Positions 1 through 6,287 of a DNA stretch of 6,293 nt are shown here, in pieces. Within the stretch, counting starts at the first letter, position 1. Every line of letters starts with the position of its first letter. The notes under the pieces were generated by a model. It had not been told where the DNA came from, did no database searches, and worked only from the letters and a program-made list of their open reading frames with translations. Source of the DNA: a bacterium. GTDB lineage: Bacteria > Zhuqueibacterota > Zhuqueibacteria > Residuimicrobiales > Residuimicrobiaceae. The translations under genes and the position numbers were made by a program. The stretch is from NCBI GenBank assembly GCA_012523655.1, contig JAAYTV010000701.1, positions 1 to 6,293 of the forward strand, in the 5' to 3' direction.

Positions 1-222
1 CGACTCCACAGTGCGATCGGCTATATCACACCCAATGATAAGATAGAAGGCCGTGCCGAGACGATTTTCAAAGAACGAGATCGCAAATTGCAGGAAGCGC
101 GCGAACGAAGAAAAAAGAACTTTTTATATAACAGTACCAAAGCTTTTTCGCCCGAATCCCCTCGCACTAACAGCTGGAGGGGTGAGGGCGAAAAAGCTGC
201 CCTTGTACCAACTTATTTTTAA
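1..222 (+). CDS. IS3-family transposase (integrase-type orfB), C-terminal fragment
   Basis: Frame 1 is open from the first base and encodes RLHSAIGYITPNDKIEGR followed by a charged helix (AETIFKERDRKLQEARERRKK). This is the typical end of IS3-family orfB integrases, just after the catalytic DDE core, which lies outside the window. In the family this protein cuts and joins element ends. Homology-like sequence stops near codon 40 (about position 120). The remaining codons run through a palindromic insert (141-204) and end at TAA 220-222, so the last ~33 residues are probably foreign to the original protein. If one copy of the 7-bp direct repeat plus the insert is removed, the frame would instead stop at TGA 246-248. 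The call rests on recognising the family tail; the subgroup is not resolved. Confidence 0.8.
   Translation, partial: RLHSAIGYITPNDKIEGRAETIFKERDRKLQEARERRKKNFLYNSTKAFSPESPRTNSWRGEGEKAALVPTYF
134..211. repeat. Palindromic mini-element flanked by a 7-bp direct repeat
   Basis: AGCTTTTTCGCCC at 141-153 is matched perfectly by its reverse complement GGGCGAAAAAGCT at 186-198. Inside it, CCCCTC (158-163) pairs with GAGGGG (177-182), leaving a 13-nt loop. The whole can fold into a long hairpin. GTACCAA occurs at 134-140, touching the left arm, and again at 205-211, six bases beyond the right arm. It looks like a target duplication around a roughly 64-bp insert in the tail of the IS3 transposase gene. 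No T-run follows the right arm, so it does not look like a terminator. A REP-like or MITE-like dispersed repeat is the most likely identity. Confidence 0.6.
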
Positions 223-253
223 TTGCCCATTTGTCCATTTTCCGTTGAACCAT

Positions 254-1360
254 TACAAGAATGCTTATTGGCAATATTTTTGCGGTTTTGAGTACTTTCA
301 GCACGAGCTTCCGATTGACTCCAGTAGCATGACCAGATTCAGGAAACGCCTTGGCGCTTGTGGTGCTGAAAAGCTCTTCGAGCAAGTGATTGAGACGGCC
401 AAACGGGGTAAACATCTTACTCGCAGCCACCTAAACAAAGTGAATGTCGATACCACGGTTCAGGAAAAGGCGATCGCTTTCCCGACCGATGCTCGCCTCT
501 ATTACAAGATGCGCAATGCACTGGTTCGGGCAGCCGAATCCCGAAATATCGAACTGCGACAGAATTATCGCCGCGTTGCCAAGAGAGCACTATCCAAACA
601 AGGTCACTATTCACACGCCCGGCAACTGCGTCGAGCGCGCAAAGAAACCAAGCGTCTGAAGACTATGCTAGGTCGTGTCTATCGTGATATCCTTCGAAAA
701 ATCAACGATCCAGATGAGCAACTCGCCGAGCTATTGAAAAGAGCTGAAAAGTTGTTGCTGCAAGAAAAGAACGATTCAAACAAGCTTTACAGTGTCCATG
801 CCCCCGAGGTGGAGTGCATAGCCAAAGGGAAAGTTCATAAGCGCTATGAGTTTGGCAATAAAGTTGGTCTGGTCACCACGAGCAGAGATAACTGGATTGT
901 AGGTGTCCAGGCGTTTCACGATAATCCTTATGACGGCCATACTTTGCCGGCCTGTTTGGCAGAGACGAAAAAATACACCGGCTGGCAGCCGGTTGAAGCC
1001 TACGTCGATCGCGGCTATCGTGGCCATCTGGATAAAAGTGAAACCAAGGTCCATATCGTCGATTGGCGGCACATGAAGCGGAAACCTCGGGCGGTCCGCT
1101 ACTGGTTCAAGAGAAGATCCGCCATCGAACCTGTCTTTGGCCACCTGAAATATGATAATCGGATGTCAAGGAACTATCTCAAAGGCAAAGAAGGCGACCA
1201 GATCAACGCTATCCTCTGCGCCTGCGGCTACAACTTGAGAAAACTGCTCGCAGTTTTCTTTTTGCCCGAAAAGATTTGGCAATTACTTCGCCGATTTTGT
1301 GCCGTCCGTGTTGTCTTGTGGGGTAACACCAGAGCAGAGTTGGACTTTTCGTACAGTTAA
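254..1360 (+). pseudogene. IS5-family transposase, N-terminally truncated
   Basis: This is a DDE transposase of the IS5 type. Similarity begins at NAYWQYFCGFEYFQHELP (about 260) and continues through SSMTRFRKRLG. The catalytic residues are present: D in VNVDTTVQEKA (codon at 449-451), D in YVDRGYRGH (1007-1009) and E in SAIEPVFGHLK (1127-1129). Between them lie the long basic helical insertion and the HAPEVECIAKGK and NPYDGHTL motifs usual in this group. About 368 residues remain; relatives are usually 430-450, so the first 70-80 residues (the DUF772-like start) are missing. The frame stays open upstream to an ATG at 53, but those ~67 codons are an out-of-frame reading of the IS3 tail and insert. 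The core is undamaged, yet the protein is probably not functional. Its 3' end converges on the lipoprotein remnant. Confidence 0.85.
1238..1263 (+). terminator. Hairpin plus T-run inside the transposase gene
   Basis: AGAAAACTG (1238-1246) and CAGTTTTCT (1251-1259) form a perfect 9-bp stem with a CTCG loop, followed by four more T residues. This has the shape of an intrinsic terminator reading to the right, but it lies in coding sequence (the NLRKLLAVFF part of the transposase) and has only three G:C pairs. It may be a by-product of the codons, or may weaken readthrough out of the element. Confidence 0.25.
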
Positions 1361-1380
1361 CGGCTTTTTCAGTGGCGACT
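1361..1380 (+). repeat. Probable right terminal inverted repeat of the IS5-family element
   Basis: The short non-coding tail after the transposase stop reads CGGCTTTTTCAGTGGCGACT, and the lipoprotein gene resumes immediately after it. Runs of TTTTTCA near the end are common in IS5-type elements. The left partner is missing, so the repeat is inferred from position and style only. Confidence 0.45.
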
Positions 1381-2396
1381 AAATAAACCTCTATGAAATA
1401 TGATTTATCATTCGAAAGCAAGATATCTGGAAAATCGAATAATACGATGCCGTCTCTGAATTGACTTTCAATTTCATTAGCGTGATTTTCAAAATCGCTG
1501 CCGCCATCGCTAAGATAAAGATTGCTGGAATATAATAGGTTGCGGTTTTCATTGCCAGACACAATTTCATAATAATAGCCAGAGTTCGGATAATAGATCT
1601 CATCAATATAGTATATGATTCGTTTTGAACTCAGATTTTTATCGAACCAATTATCATATTGTTGATTCAATACTACATCATATAAGACATGTATCCCCTT
1701 TATTTGTTCCTTAATCCTAAATATGTCTTTAAGATATGTTTCTGTGTCGCCAAAGAGTGGATTGCCTAATCCCCAAGCTGGAATTTGTTCAAATGAGGTG
1801 CTCAAGCGCACCCTGCTCAATACTTGATTTCCTCTTTTAAACAAACCTATATCGAATTTAACATCATCCCGATCAGCTGTAAAAACAGTGAAATGTTTGA
1901 CTTGTGCTTTGATAATGTGATTCTTCCTATCAATGTCAACTTGAGGCAGTGGCTTCCATACAAGCCTTTGCTCATCAAAATAGTATACGGTAAGATCATC
2001 CACTCCATCATCTTTTGCATTATATGGAATTCCTATCGTCACCGGAATGGCAAATTCTACGCCTGAGGGTTCAAAAGATACATAGAAATTCGTTGAATCT
2101 TGATTGTATGAATAGTCCTTAGAAGCTTTTTCAATTCTTATTTCTTCTTTTGTAGGCAGAGCATTTTCTGGGATTTCAACAAAAGAGCCCACCAATGGAC
2201 TAGAAGGGTCAGAGATTTGAATAGTCCCTCCTGCAGCATCAATCTTGCCAGATTGTTCATAAACAACTTTATTTAAGCCTAAGTCATCTGCAGCCGCCGG
2301 GTTTGAATTATTATTCTTAGAGCAATAAAAACAGAAAGAAACGATTCCAAATATTATCATAGCTAAAAAATGATTACAATATCTATTAAGCCGCAT
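1381..2396 (-). pseudogene. ZU5-domain lipoprotein, C-terminus cut off by the IS5 element
   Basis: The ATG at 2396 is preceded by AAAGGA (2404-2409) at a good distance. The first ~25 residues are a signal peptide (basic MRLNR, hydrophobic LAMIIFGIVSF) with cysteines at 22 and 25 followed by an SKNNNSNP linker. This suggests a lipoprotein, though neither cysteine has a classical lipobox. Residues ~45-175 resemble a ZU5-like beta domain: AAGGTIQISDP, FVEIPENALP, VSFEPSGVEFAIPVTIGIPY and VKHFTVFTA. The rest (to ~338) is rich in Tyr and Asn, probably beta-stranded, and not recognised. Host sequence ends at EVYL; the open frame then runs antisense into the IS5 element to TAG at 1209-1211, adding ~56 foreign residues. 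The gene is visibly richer in A+T than the sigma/anti-sigma pair and the 4827-6258 operon. Binding or surface function is likely for the family but unproven. Confidence 0.75.
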
Positions 2397-2831
2397 AAAA
2401 TAATCCTTTCTTCTTCAATTGGAAAGTGGCCATAAATGGAATTCAGCCAAACCGCCTTAATTCGATCTGGCTTGAGAAAAATGAACCATTTTTTGTCATA
2501 TTATAGACATATATATATAGGGACACTGCTATCCTGTTCAGAAAAAAAATCGCATTCTCGAATCTATTGCTTCCTGTCGATGAACTCAGATCCGAGATGC
2601 CGGTTCTAACTTCATTTGGAGAATTTGATTTTCAACATTTGTGATTTTATTCTGAGGAAAGCCAATAAAGAAGAATGGAGCAGCTAGGCTGATAGGTCTT
2701 ATTCTCATTATTATCGGCGCGAATGAACAAAGTCGCCGGAGATATGAACATTTTCGACATAACACCGCCCTTTGCATTGCTCTAAATCGCCGTCCTATTT
2801 CAAATATCTGTGCAAAAGGCTATTCATTTTC
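2397..2831. other. 435-bp AT-rich spacer without a convincing gene
   Basis: This stretch lies between the stop of the anti-sigma gene and the start of the lipoprotein gene, both read leftward. It holds the lipoprotein ribosome site near 2404-2409, an alternating TATATATA tract at 2509-2518 and a TATAAT-like hexamer on the minus strand. A 63-codon minus-strand frame (2777-2586) has no clear ribosome site or recognisable motif. I see no tRNA, repeat array or convincing terminator. Confidence 0.6.
2500..2528 (-). promoter_or_regulatory. Weak candidate promoter for the lipoprotein gene
   Basis: The minus strand carries a perfect TATAAT at 2505-2500 in an AT-rich stretch, about 100 bp upstream of the lipoprotein ATG. 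No good -35 hexamer is found 16-18 bp upstream; the best available is CAGTGT at 2528-2523. The match could be chance in AT-rich DNA. Confidence 0.25.
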
Positions 2832-4025
2832 TCAAAACCGTAATTTCAATCTCTGCAGCCGCTGTTCATAGCAGGCCTGGCCCAGGGAATCCGCCAGTAC
2901 CCGGCGATGGGTTTGGTAAAAAGCGGCCGCCTTCTCGGCCAGCGCATCGGTCCGGTCAGAGCCGACCAACGCATAAAACAGGGCGGCGGTCTGCACCACC
3001 CGGCTGTTCAACAACCGTCTCTCCGATTCCGACAGCGCCGCAACGTCCTTAGTGCTGAGCGTTTCGATGAAGAGCAGTTCACCCTGGAGCTTTTGCAGTG
3101 CCAGGCGCCGTTCCTCTTCGTTGAACGGCTGGGTGATTTTGCTTCTGTCTTTTTTCGCCAGAGAGGTGTAAGCGGGTGTGGCGTCGACGTAGCGGTTCAT
3201 CAGCGGTGCGCCGTTGCTCTGCATCACCGCCAAGCCTTCCGACGCAGCGTGGCCGATCGCCGGCGCCGGCAGGGTCTCGTTCGCCGGCCCTTGGTCCGCC
3301 GTCGCAATCGACAGTGCGCTCTCGGCTTTGCCTGCAGGCGGCAGACCGGCGGTTGTGGCGATGTGCGCATCCTGGACCGGCGCCGACAGGGTCTCATCCG
3401 CCGGCCCTTTTGCCATCGCCGCAACCGGCGTCACGTTATCGGCCTTGCCTGCAGGCGGCTGGCCGGCGGTTGTGGCGATTCGCACATCTCGGGCCGGGTC
3501 CGCTTGGCGTCGGCTATTCTTATCCTTTTTTTCCGCCTGCACCGCTTGTTTTGCTTTACTCTGCTCGGGCGGGTGCCCGGTCTCCTGGACCGGCGCTGCC
3601 GAAGATCCGTGCGCCGGCGCGGCGGTTCGATCCTCATCAATGGAGAGCGGGATAATCCCCTTTTGCCGGAAAGCCAGGTCCGTGGTCAACGCCACCAACG
3701 CGATCATGGCCGCCAGGCTGATGGATCCCACCCATACCGTGCGCCTGCGGCGGAACCAGCCGGTTAAACCCGGTCCGGCAGCGGCTGAACGGGCGGGTAC
3801 GACGGAGAGGATGCGGTCGGTCAAGTCGCGCCAGTAGGCTTCGGGCAGATGATAGTCGGCTAGGGCGTGTTTGCCCTGCGTGTGCAGGGCAAGCAGCTGT
3901 TGCCCTTTTTTTCGGCATGCGCTGCAGGTCTGCAGATGCTGTTCAACTTGCCGCTGTTCCGGCCCGTCCAGTTCCCCATCGAACCAGGCGGACAGCTTGT
4001 TTTCTATCTCTTCACAGGTCATCAT
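2832..4025 (-). CDS. Membrane-anchored zinc-finger anti-sigma factor
   Basis: Residues 1-40 form a zf-HC2/ZAS zinc finger: C4, then H30, C34 and C37 in the HLQTCSAC (HxxxCxxC) signature. This fold holds the cognate ECF sigma factor inactive in the cytoplasm. A basic stretch (FRRRRT) precedes one transmembrane helix at about 97-119. The periplasmic part has a long Ala/Pro/Lys-rich linker with a duplicated 39-residue unit, then a charged helical domain at about 298-397 that I do not recognise. ATG 4025 is chosen because the zinc finger starts right after it. A TTG at 4055 in the same frame would add ten residues, and neither start has a strong ribosome site. The gene follows the sigma gene by 54 bp and is surely co-transcribed. 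At 397 residues it is long for the family, owing to the periplasmic tail. Confidence 0.85.
   Translation of the reverse strand: MMTCEEIENKLSAWFDGELDGPEQRQVEQHLQTCSACRKKGQQLLALHTQGKHALADYHLPEAYWRDLTDRILSVVPARSAAAGPGLTGWFRRRRTVWVGSISLAAMIALVALTTDLAFRQKGIIPLSIDEDRTAAPAHGSSAAPVQETGHPPEQSKAKQAVQAEKKDKNSRRQADPARDVRIATTAGQPPAGKADNVTPVAAMAKGPADETLSAPVQDAHIATTAGLPPAGKAESALSIATADQGPANETLPAPAIGHAASEGLAVMQSNGAPLMNRYVDATPAYTSLAKKDRSKITQPFNEEERRLALQKLQGELLFIETLSTKDVAALSESERRLLNSRVVQTAALFYALVGSDRTDALAEKAAAFYQTHRRVLADSLGQACYEQRLQRLKLRF
3255..3488 (-). repeat. Tandem duplication, 2 x 117 bp, in the anti-sigma linker
   Basis: Two adjacent in-frame units of 39 codons encode residues 180-218 and 219-257 of the anti-sigma factor. 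Both follow the pattern IATTAGxPPAGKA...GPAxETLxAP. By hand alignment 22 of 39 residues are identical, and long stretches also match at the DNA level, for example CAGGGTCTC followed by CGCCGGCCCTT. The period keeps the frame, so the duplication lengthens the periplasmic linker without breaking the protein. Confidence 0.85.
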
Positions 4026-4079
4026 GGCACCCGTTTTAATTAAGTCATGCAACAATTCGATCAGCCGTTTCAGCCCCGA

Positions 4080-4637
4080 TTAAATATACTCATGCAACGA
4101 TTCTTTCAGCCGGCTGCGGGCACGGCTTAATCGCGACATCACGGTTCCCAAAGAGAGGTTCAGCGCGGCGGCGATCTCCTCATAGCTCATCTCCTGTTGG
4201 GTGCGCAGGACAAAAACCGTGCGCTGTTCTTCCGGCAATTCGGCGATTTTTTTTTGCATCTGCCGGATCAATTCGTTCTGCTCGATGGTTTGTTCCAGCG
4301 ACGTCTCCTGGCGAATATCCTCATTCAGCGCCACCCGGCTTTGCGCAGCCTGGACGTGCAGGGCGGTCAAAGCGGTATTGACCGCGATGCGACGCAACCA
4401 GGGAAAGAACGGATAGCTTTCGTCAAAGGAGGAGAGGTTGCGATACACTTTGATGAACGTATCCTGGGTGATGTCGTCGCTCAGTGCGTGCGAGCCCACC
4501 ATGGCGCGCACCAGCGCATAGATCCTAGCCTGATAGCGTTCCACCAGCGAGCGGAAGGCCTGCTGATCGCCGGCTTTGATCCTGCGCACCCATTGCAGGT
4601 CCTGCCGTCGTTGAAGTAATTGTTGCCAGCCGGTCAT
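4080..4637 (-). CDS. ECF-type RNA polymerase sigma factor
   Basis: A 185-residue sigma70-family protein of the extracytoplasmic-function class, with only regions 2 and 4. Region 2 (about 25-93) includes DDITQDTFIKVYRNL (54-68), which contacts core polymerase and the -10 element, and FFPWLRRIAVNTA (77-89). Region 4 (about 130-180) has LPEEQRTVFVLR and the helix-turn-helix SYEEIAAALNLSLGTVMSRL, which reads the -35 element. Length is normal. The ATG at 4637 has AGGA (4645-4648) seven bases upstream. The next gene downstream is a zinc-finger anti-sigma factor, the usual partner, so the pair forms an envelope-signal switch. The promoter seen upstream is of housekeeping sigma70 type rather than an obvious ECF site, so autoregulation is not evident. 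The regulon is unknown. Confidence 0.93.
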   Translation of the reverse strand: MTGWQQLLQRRQDLQWVRRIKAGDQQAFRSLVERYQARIYALVRAMVGSHALSDDITQDTFIKVYRNLSSFDESYPFFPWLRRIAVNTALTALHVQAAQSRVALNEDIRQETSLEQTIEQNELIRQMQKKIAELPEEQRTVFVLRTQQEMSYEEIAAALNLSLGTVMSRLSRARSRLKESLHEYI

Positions 4638-4679
4638 GGTCTATTCCTGATGTGCATCATCCGGGCCTCAATAAAAGTA

Positions 4680-4737
4680 CCGGGTAAAATCAGAATTATT
4701 CCCTTTCAGCAGATAGTATAGCATATTTTTACCCCGG
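4680..4737. repeat. Imperfect inverted repeat around the sigma promoter
   Basis: CCGGGTAAAAT at 4680-4690 is mirrored by ATTTTTACCCCGG at 4725-4737, differing by one extra base in each half. The arms flank the -10 hexamer and expected start site of the sigma gene; the right arm fills most of the -35/-10 spacer. It could be a paired operator for a regulator. Only the left arm would be transcribed, so an RNA hairpin is unlikely. Confidence 0.35.
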
Positions 4738-4742
4738 ATCAA
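4715..4742 (-). promoter_or_regulatory. Sigma70-like promoter of the sigma/anti-sigma operon
   Basis: On the minus strand, TTGATC (4742-4737) is followed after 16 bp by TATACT (4720-4715), each close to the TTGACA/TATAAT consensus. Transcription would start near 4708, giving a leader of about 70 nt before the sigma ATG at 4637. Confidence 0.55.
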
Positions 4743-4767
4743 GGGTTATTTGTGGGAGATAATTTTC

Positions 4768-4796
4768 TTGAATGTCTTAAATAAATTTTATATTAT
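4768..4796 (+). promoter_or_regulatory. Sigma70-like promoter of the RidA/Asp-box operon
   Basis: TTGAAT (4768-4773), a 17-bp AT-rich spacer, then TATTAT (4791-4796). Four of six bases match the consensus -35 and five of six the -10, with ideal spacing. Transcription would start near 4803, about 25 nt before the ATG, leaving room for AAGGAG at 4814-4819. It diverges from the sigma-operon promoter, with about 25 bp between their -35 boxes. Confidence 0.6.
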
Positions 4797-4826
4797 ACAG
4801 ATCGTTACCTCTCAAGGAGATCCCGG

Positions 4827-5279
4827 ATGATGAAAAAAAACTGTCTTGTCTTTCTGGCCTGGCTGATGGCCGGATGCGGAACCGGAGAAAAGCTGACCCG
4901 CACCACTATCCAGACCCCAAACGCGCCGGCGGCGATCGGCCCCTATTCCCAGGCCGTGCTGGTCGGCCGCACGCTGTATCTGGCCGGCCAACTGGGCATC
5001 GATCCGGCCACAGGTAAAATGGTGGAGGGTGGCGTGGAAGCCCAGACCAACCGCGCCATGCTCAACCTACAGGCTGTGCTGAATGAGGCTGGATTCACTT
5101 TCGACGAGGTGGTGGTCACCCAGGCGTTTCTGGCGGATATGAACGATTTCGCCGCGTTCAATGCGATTTACGCGAAATTCTTCAAATCCCAGCTGCCGGC
5201 ACGCGCGGTGGTGCAGCCGGGCCGGCTGCCCCGGGACGGTGCGGTGGAGATCATGATGACCGCGGTCAAAACAAACTGA
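4827..5279 (+). CDS. RidA-family (YjgF/YER057c/UK114) protein with lipoprotein signal peptide
   Basis: The first 17 residues (MMKKNCLVFLAWLMAGC) are a signal peptide ending in MAGC, a good lipobox with C17 as the lipidation site. Residues ~29-148 are a complete RidA domain: PNAPAAIGPYSQA, LAGQLGIDPATG, FDEVVVTQAFLADMNDF and LPARAVVQPGRLPRDG. RidA enzymes hydrolyse reactive enamine/imine intermediates from amino-acid metabolism and form trimers. Compared with E. coli RidA, Tyr17, Asn88, Arg105 and Glu120 are kept (Y40, N112, R126, E141). Ser30 is Ala (A53) and Cys107 is Val (V128). Length is 150 against 128 residues, explained by the signal peptide. AAGGAG at 4814-4819 supports ATG 4827; ATG 4830 is equally possible. 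Family membership is firm; envelope location and true substrate are inference. Confidence 0.9.
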   Translation: MMKKNCLVFLAWLMAGCGTGEKLTRTTIQTPNAPAAIGPYSQAVLVGRTLYLAGQLGIDPATGKMVEGGVEAQTNRAMLNLQAVLNEAGFTFDEVVVTQAFLADMNDFAAFNAIYAKFFKSQLPARAVVQPGRLPRDGAVEIMMTAVKTN

Positions 5280-5292
5280 ATTTGGATTCCTC

Positions 5293-6258
5293 ATGAAACA
5301 AATTTCCCTTCTATTATTCCTTCTCGCGGCGCACAGCGGCTGGGCTGCGGAGACCGTGTTCATGTGCGTGCCCAATTCGCGCCAGCATCGTTTGGGCCAA
5401 TCGCAGAATCCGATGATCGGATTGTTCGTCAGCCGCGATCAAGGAAAAACCTGGCAGCACCGCGGCTGGCAGGAATCCGTGCGCCTCTTTTATGCCGAAA
5501 TGGGCGCGGACAGCGTCCTCTGGGGCGCAGCCGGTAACGGCGTGATGCGCTCCCTCGATGGGGGACACACCTGGAAGATCACCACCGACTGGCGCGTGAC
5601 CGAGGTGCTCAAGGTCAAGGTGCGGCAGGATCGGCCGTCGACCGTGTACGCGGCCTGCGCTTACGGCGTGTTTAGAACCACAGACCACGGACAAAACTGG
5701 CGCAAGGTGCTGGATCGATTCAGCGCAGACATTCTGATCGATGCGGCGCAGCCGCAAACCCTGCTCGCCGCTCAGGAGGAGGGGATCTCGATCAGTCATG
5801 ACGGCGGCGACTCTTGGCGGCTCTGCGGCTTGTCCGGCAAAGGCATTCGTGTTTTAGCCCAATCGACCGGCGCGGATAAAAGCTGGTGGGCCGGCACCGA
5901 GGACGACGGCGTGTTCGTTTCCACCGATCAGGGGCAGACCTGGCAGACGCGCAATCATGGGCTGGACCATTTCACGGTCTATGCCATCGCTTTTCATCCG
6001 ACGGATGCAAAAAAGATGTATCTGGGCACCCACGAGGGCGGCGTGTACGGCTCGACGGACTGCGGCGCGACCTGGCAACGCCTTTCCTCCGGATTGGGCA
6101 ACGCGGTGGTGCACAGCCTGGTGGTTCTGCCCTCGAACCCGCAGGTGGTGCTCGCCGGCGCCATCAACGAAGGCTTGTTTATCAGCCGGGATGCCGGCGC
6201 AACCTGGACGTTTGCCAGCCAGGCGGAATCCCACATCTGGGGATTGTCCGTCCAATAA
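5293..6258 (+). CDS. Secreted Asp-box (BNR-repeat) beta-propeller protein
   Basis: The N-terminus MKQISLLLFLLAAHSGWAAE is a Sec signal peptide with probable cleavage after WA or WAA. Seven Asp-box motifs (S/T-x-D-x-G-x-T/S/N-W) follow at residues 47-54, 87-94, 129-136, 168-175, 210-217, 254-261 and 298-305. The spacing is 39-44 residues, as expected for one box per blade of a seven-bladed propeller. This fold occurs in sialidases, sortilin/VPS10 proteins and Ycf48-like assembly factors. No sialidase arginine triad or FRIP motif is apparent, so binding or scaffolding is more likely than glycosidase activity. The gene starts 13 bp after the RidA stop with a weak ribosome site (GGA at 5284-5286), which points to co-transcription. 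The product is probably periplasmic or extracellular; no membrane anchor is visible. Its precise role is unknown. Confidence 0.85.
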   Translation: MKQISLLLFLLAAHSGWAAETVFMCVPNSRQHRLGQSQNPMIGLFVSRDQGKTWQHRGWQESVRLFYAEMGADSVLWGAAGNGVMRSLDGGHTWKITTDWRVTEVLKVKVRQDRPSTVYAACAYGVFRTTDHGQNWRKVLDRFSADILIDAAQPQTLLAAQEEGISISHDGGDSWRLCGLSGKGIRVLAQSTGADKSWWAGTEDDGVFVSTDQGQTWQTRNHGLDHFTVYAIAFHPTDAKKMYLGTHEGGVYGSTDCGATWQRLSSGLGNAVVHSLVVLPSNPQVVLAGAINEGLFISRDAGATWTFASQAESHIWGLSVQ

Positions 6259-6287
6259 ACTGAACCCAGCTTGATCTCGGAAACACT

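Larger units (their letters stand above)
1..252 (+). mobile_element. Right part of an IS3-family insertion sequence
   Basis: This stretch contains the orfB tail and, after its stop, a short AT-rich end with two spaced copies of CCATTT (227-232, 235-240) and then CCGTTGAACCA, ending at 252. IS3-family elements end in TG...CA. A CA at 251-252 sits directly before the point where IS5-transposase similarity starts (about 254), so 252 is the inferred outer end. The left end is outside the window, so the terminal inverted repeat could not be compared. The exact boundary is inference. Confidence 0.55.
253..1380 (+). mobile_element. IS5-family insertion sequence, left end missing
   Basis: The segment runs from the first sequence that fits an IS5-family transposase (about 254) to the inferred right end at about 1380. 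The right end is placed there because the minus-strand lipoprotein frame stops making sense at that point, and because TTTTTCAGTGGCGACT resembles the TTTTTCA-type ends of such elements. The left end is absent: the sequence before 253 belongs to the IS3 element. CTAA at 1379-1382 could be part of a target duplication, but the partner copy is not in the window. Confidence 0.65.

Noticed and set aside
141..198. Palindrome as an intrinsic terminator of the IS3 transposase gene
   Set aside because: It lies within the reading frame and is followed by GCCCTT rather than a T-run; the flanking direct repeat fits an insertion better.
2586..2777. 63-codon minus-strand frame in the spacer, with a hydrophobic SLAAPFFFIGF segment
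   Set aside because: There is no good ribosome site, no known motif and no supporting context; a frame of this length is expected by chance.
2767..2820. GCCCTTTGCA / TGCAAAAGGC inverted repeat just after the anti-sigma stop, as a possible terminator
   Set aside because: The stem has a mismatch, the loop is about 34 nt, and no T-run follows in the direction of transcription.
3255..3488. 117-bp tandem repeat as a CRISPR-like or noncoding array
   Set aside because: There are only two diverged copies, in frame, within a protein linker; there are no short identical repeats with unique spacers.
2907..3767. 286-codon plus-strand open frame opposite the anti-sigma gene
   Set aside because: It is Arg/Cys-rich, has no recognisable domain and lies antisense to a well-supported protein in GC-rich DNA, the usual cause of long shadow frames.
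4842..6255. Minus-strand frames opposite the RidA and Asp-box genes
   Set aside because: They are antisense to strongly supported proteins with signal peptides and clear motifs, and show no domains of their own.
5293..6258. Asp-box protein as an active sialidase
   Set aside because: Asp boxes alone mark the fold; no FRIP motif or arginine triad could be picked out.
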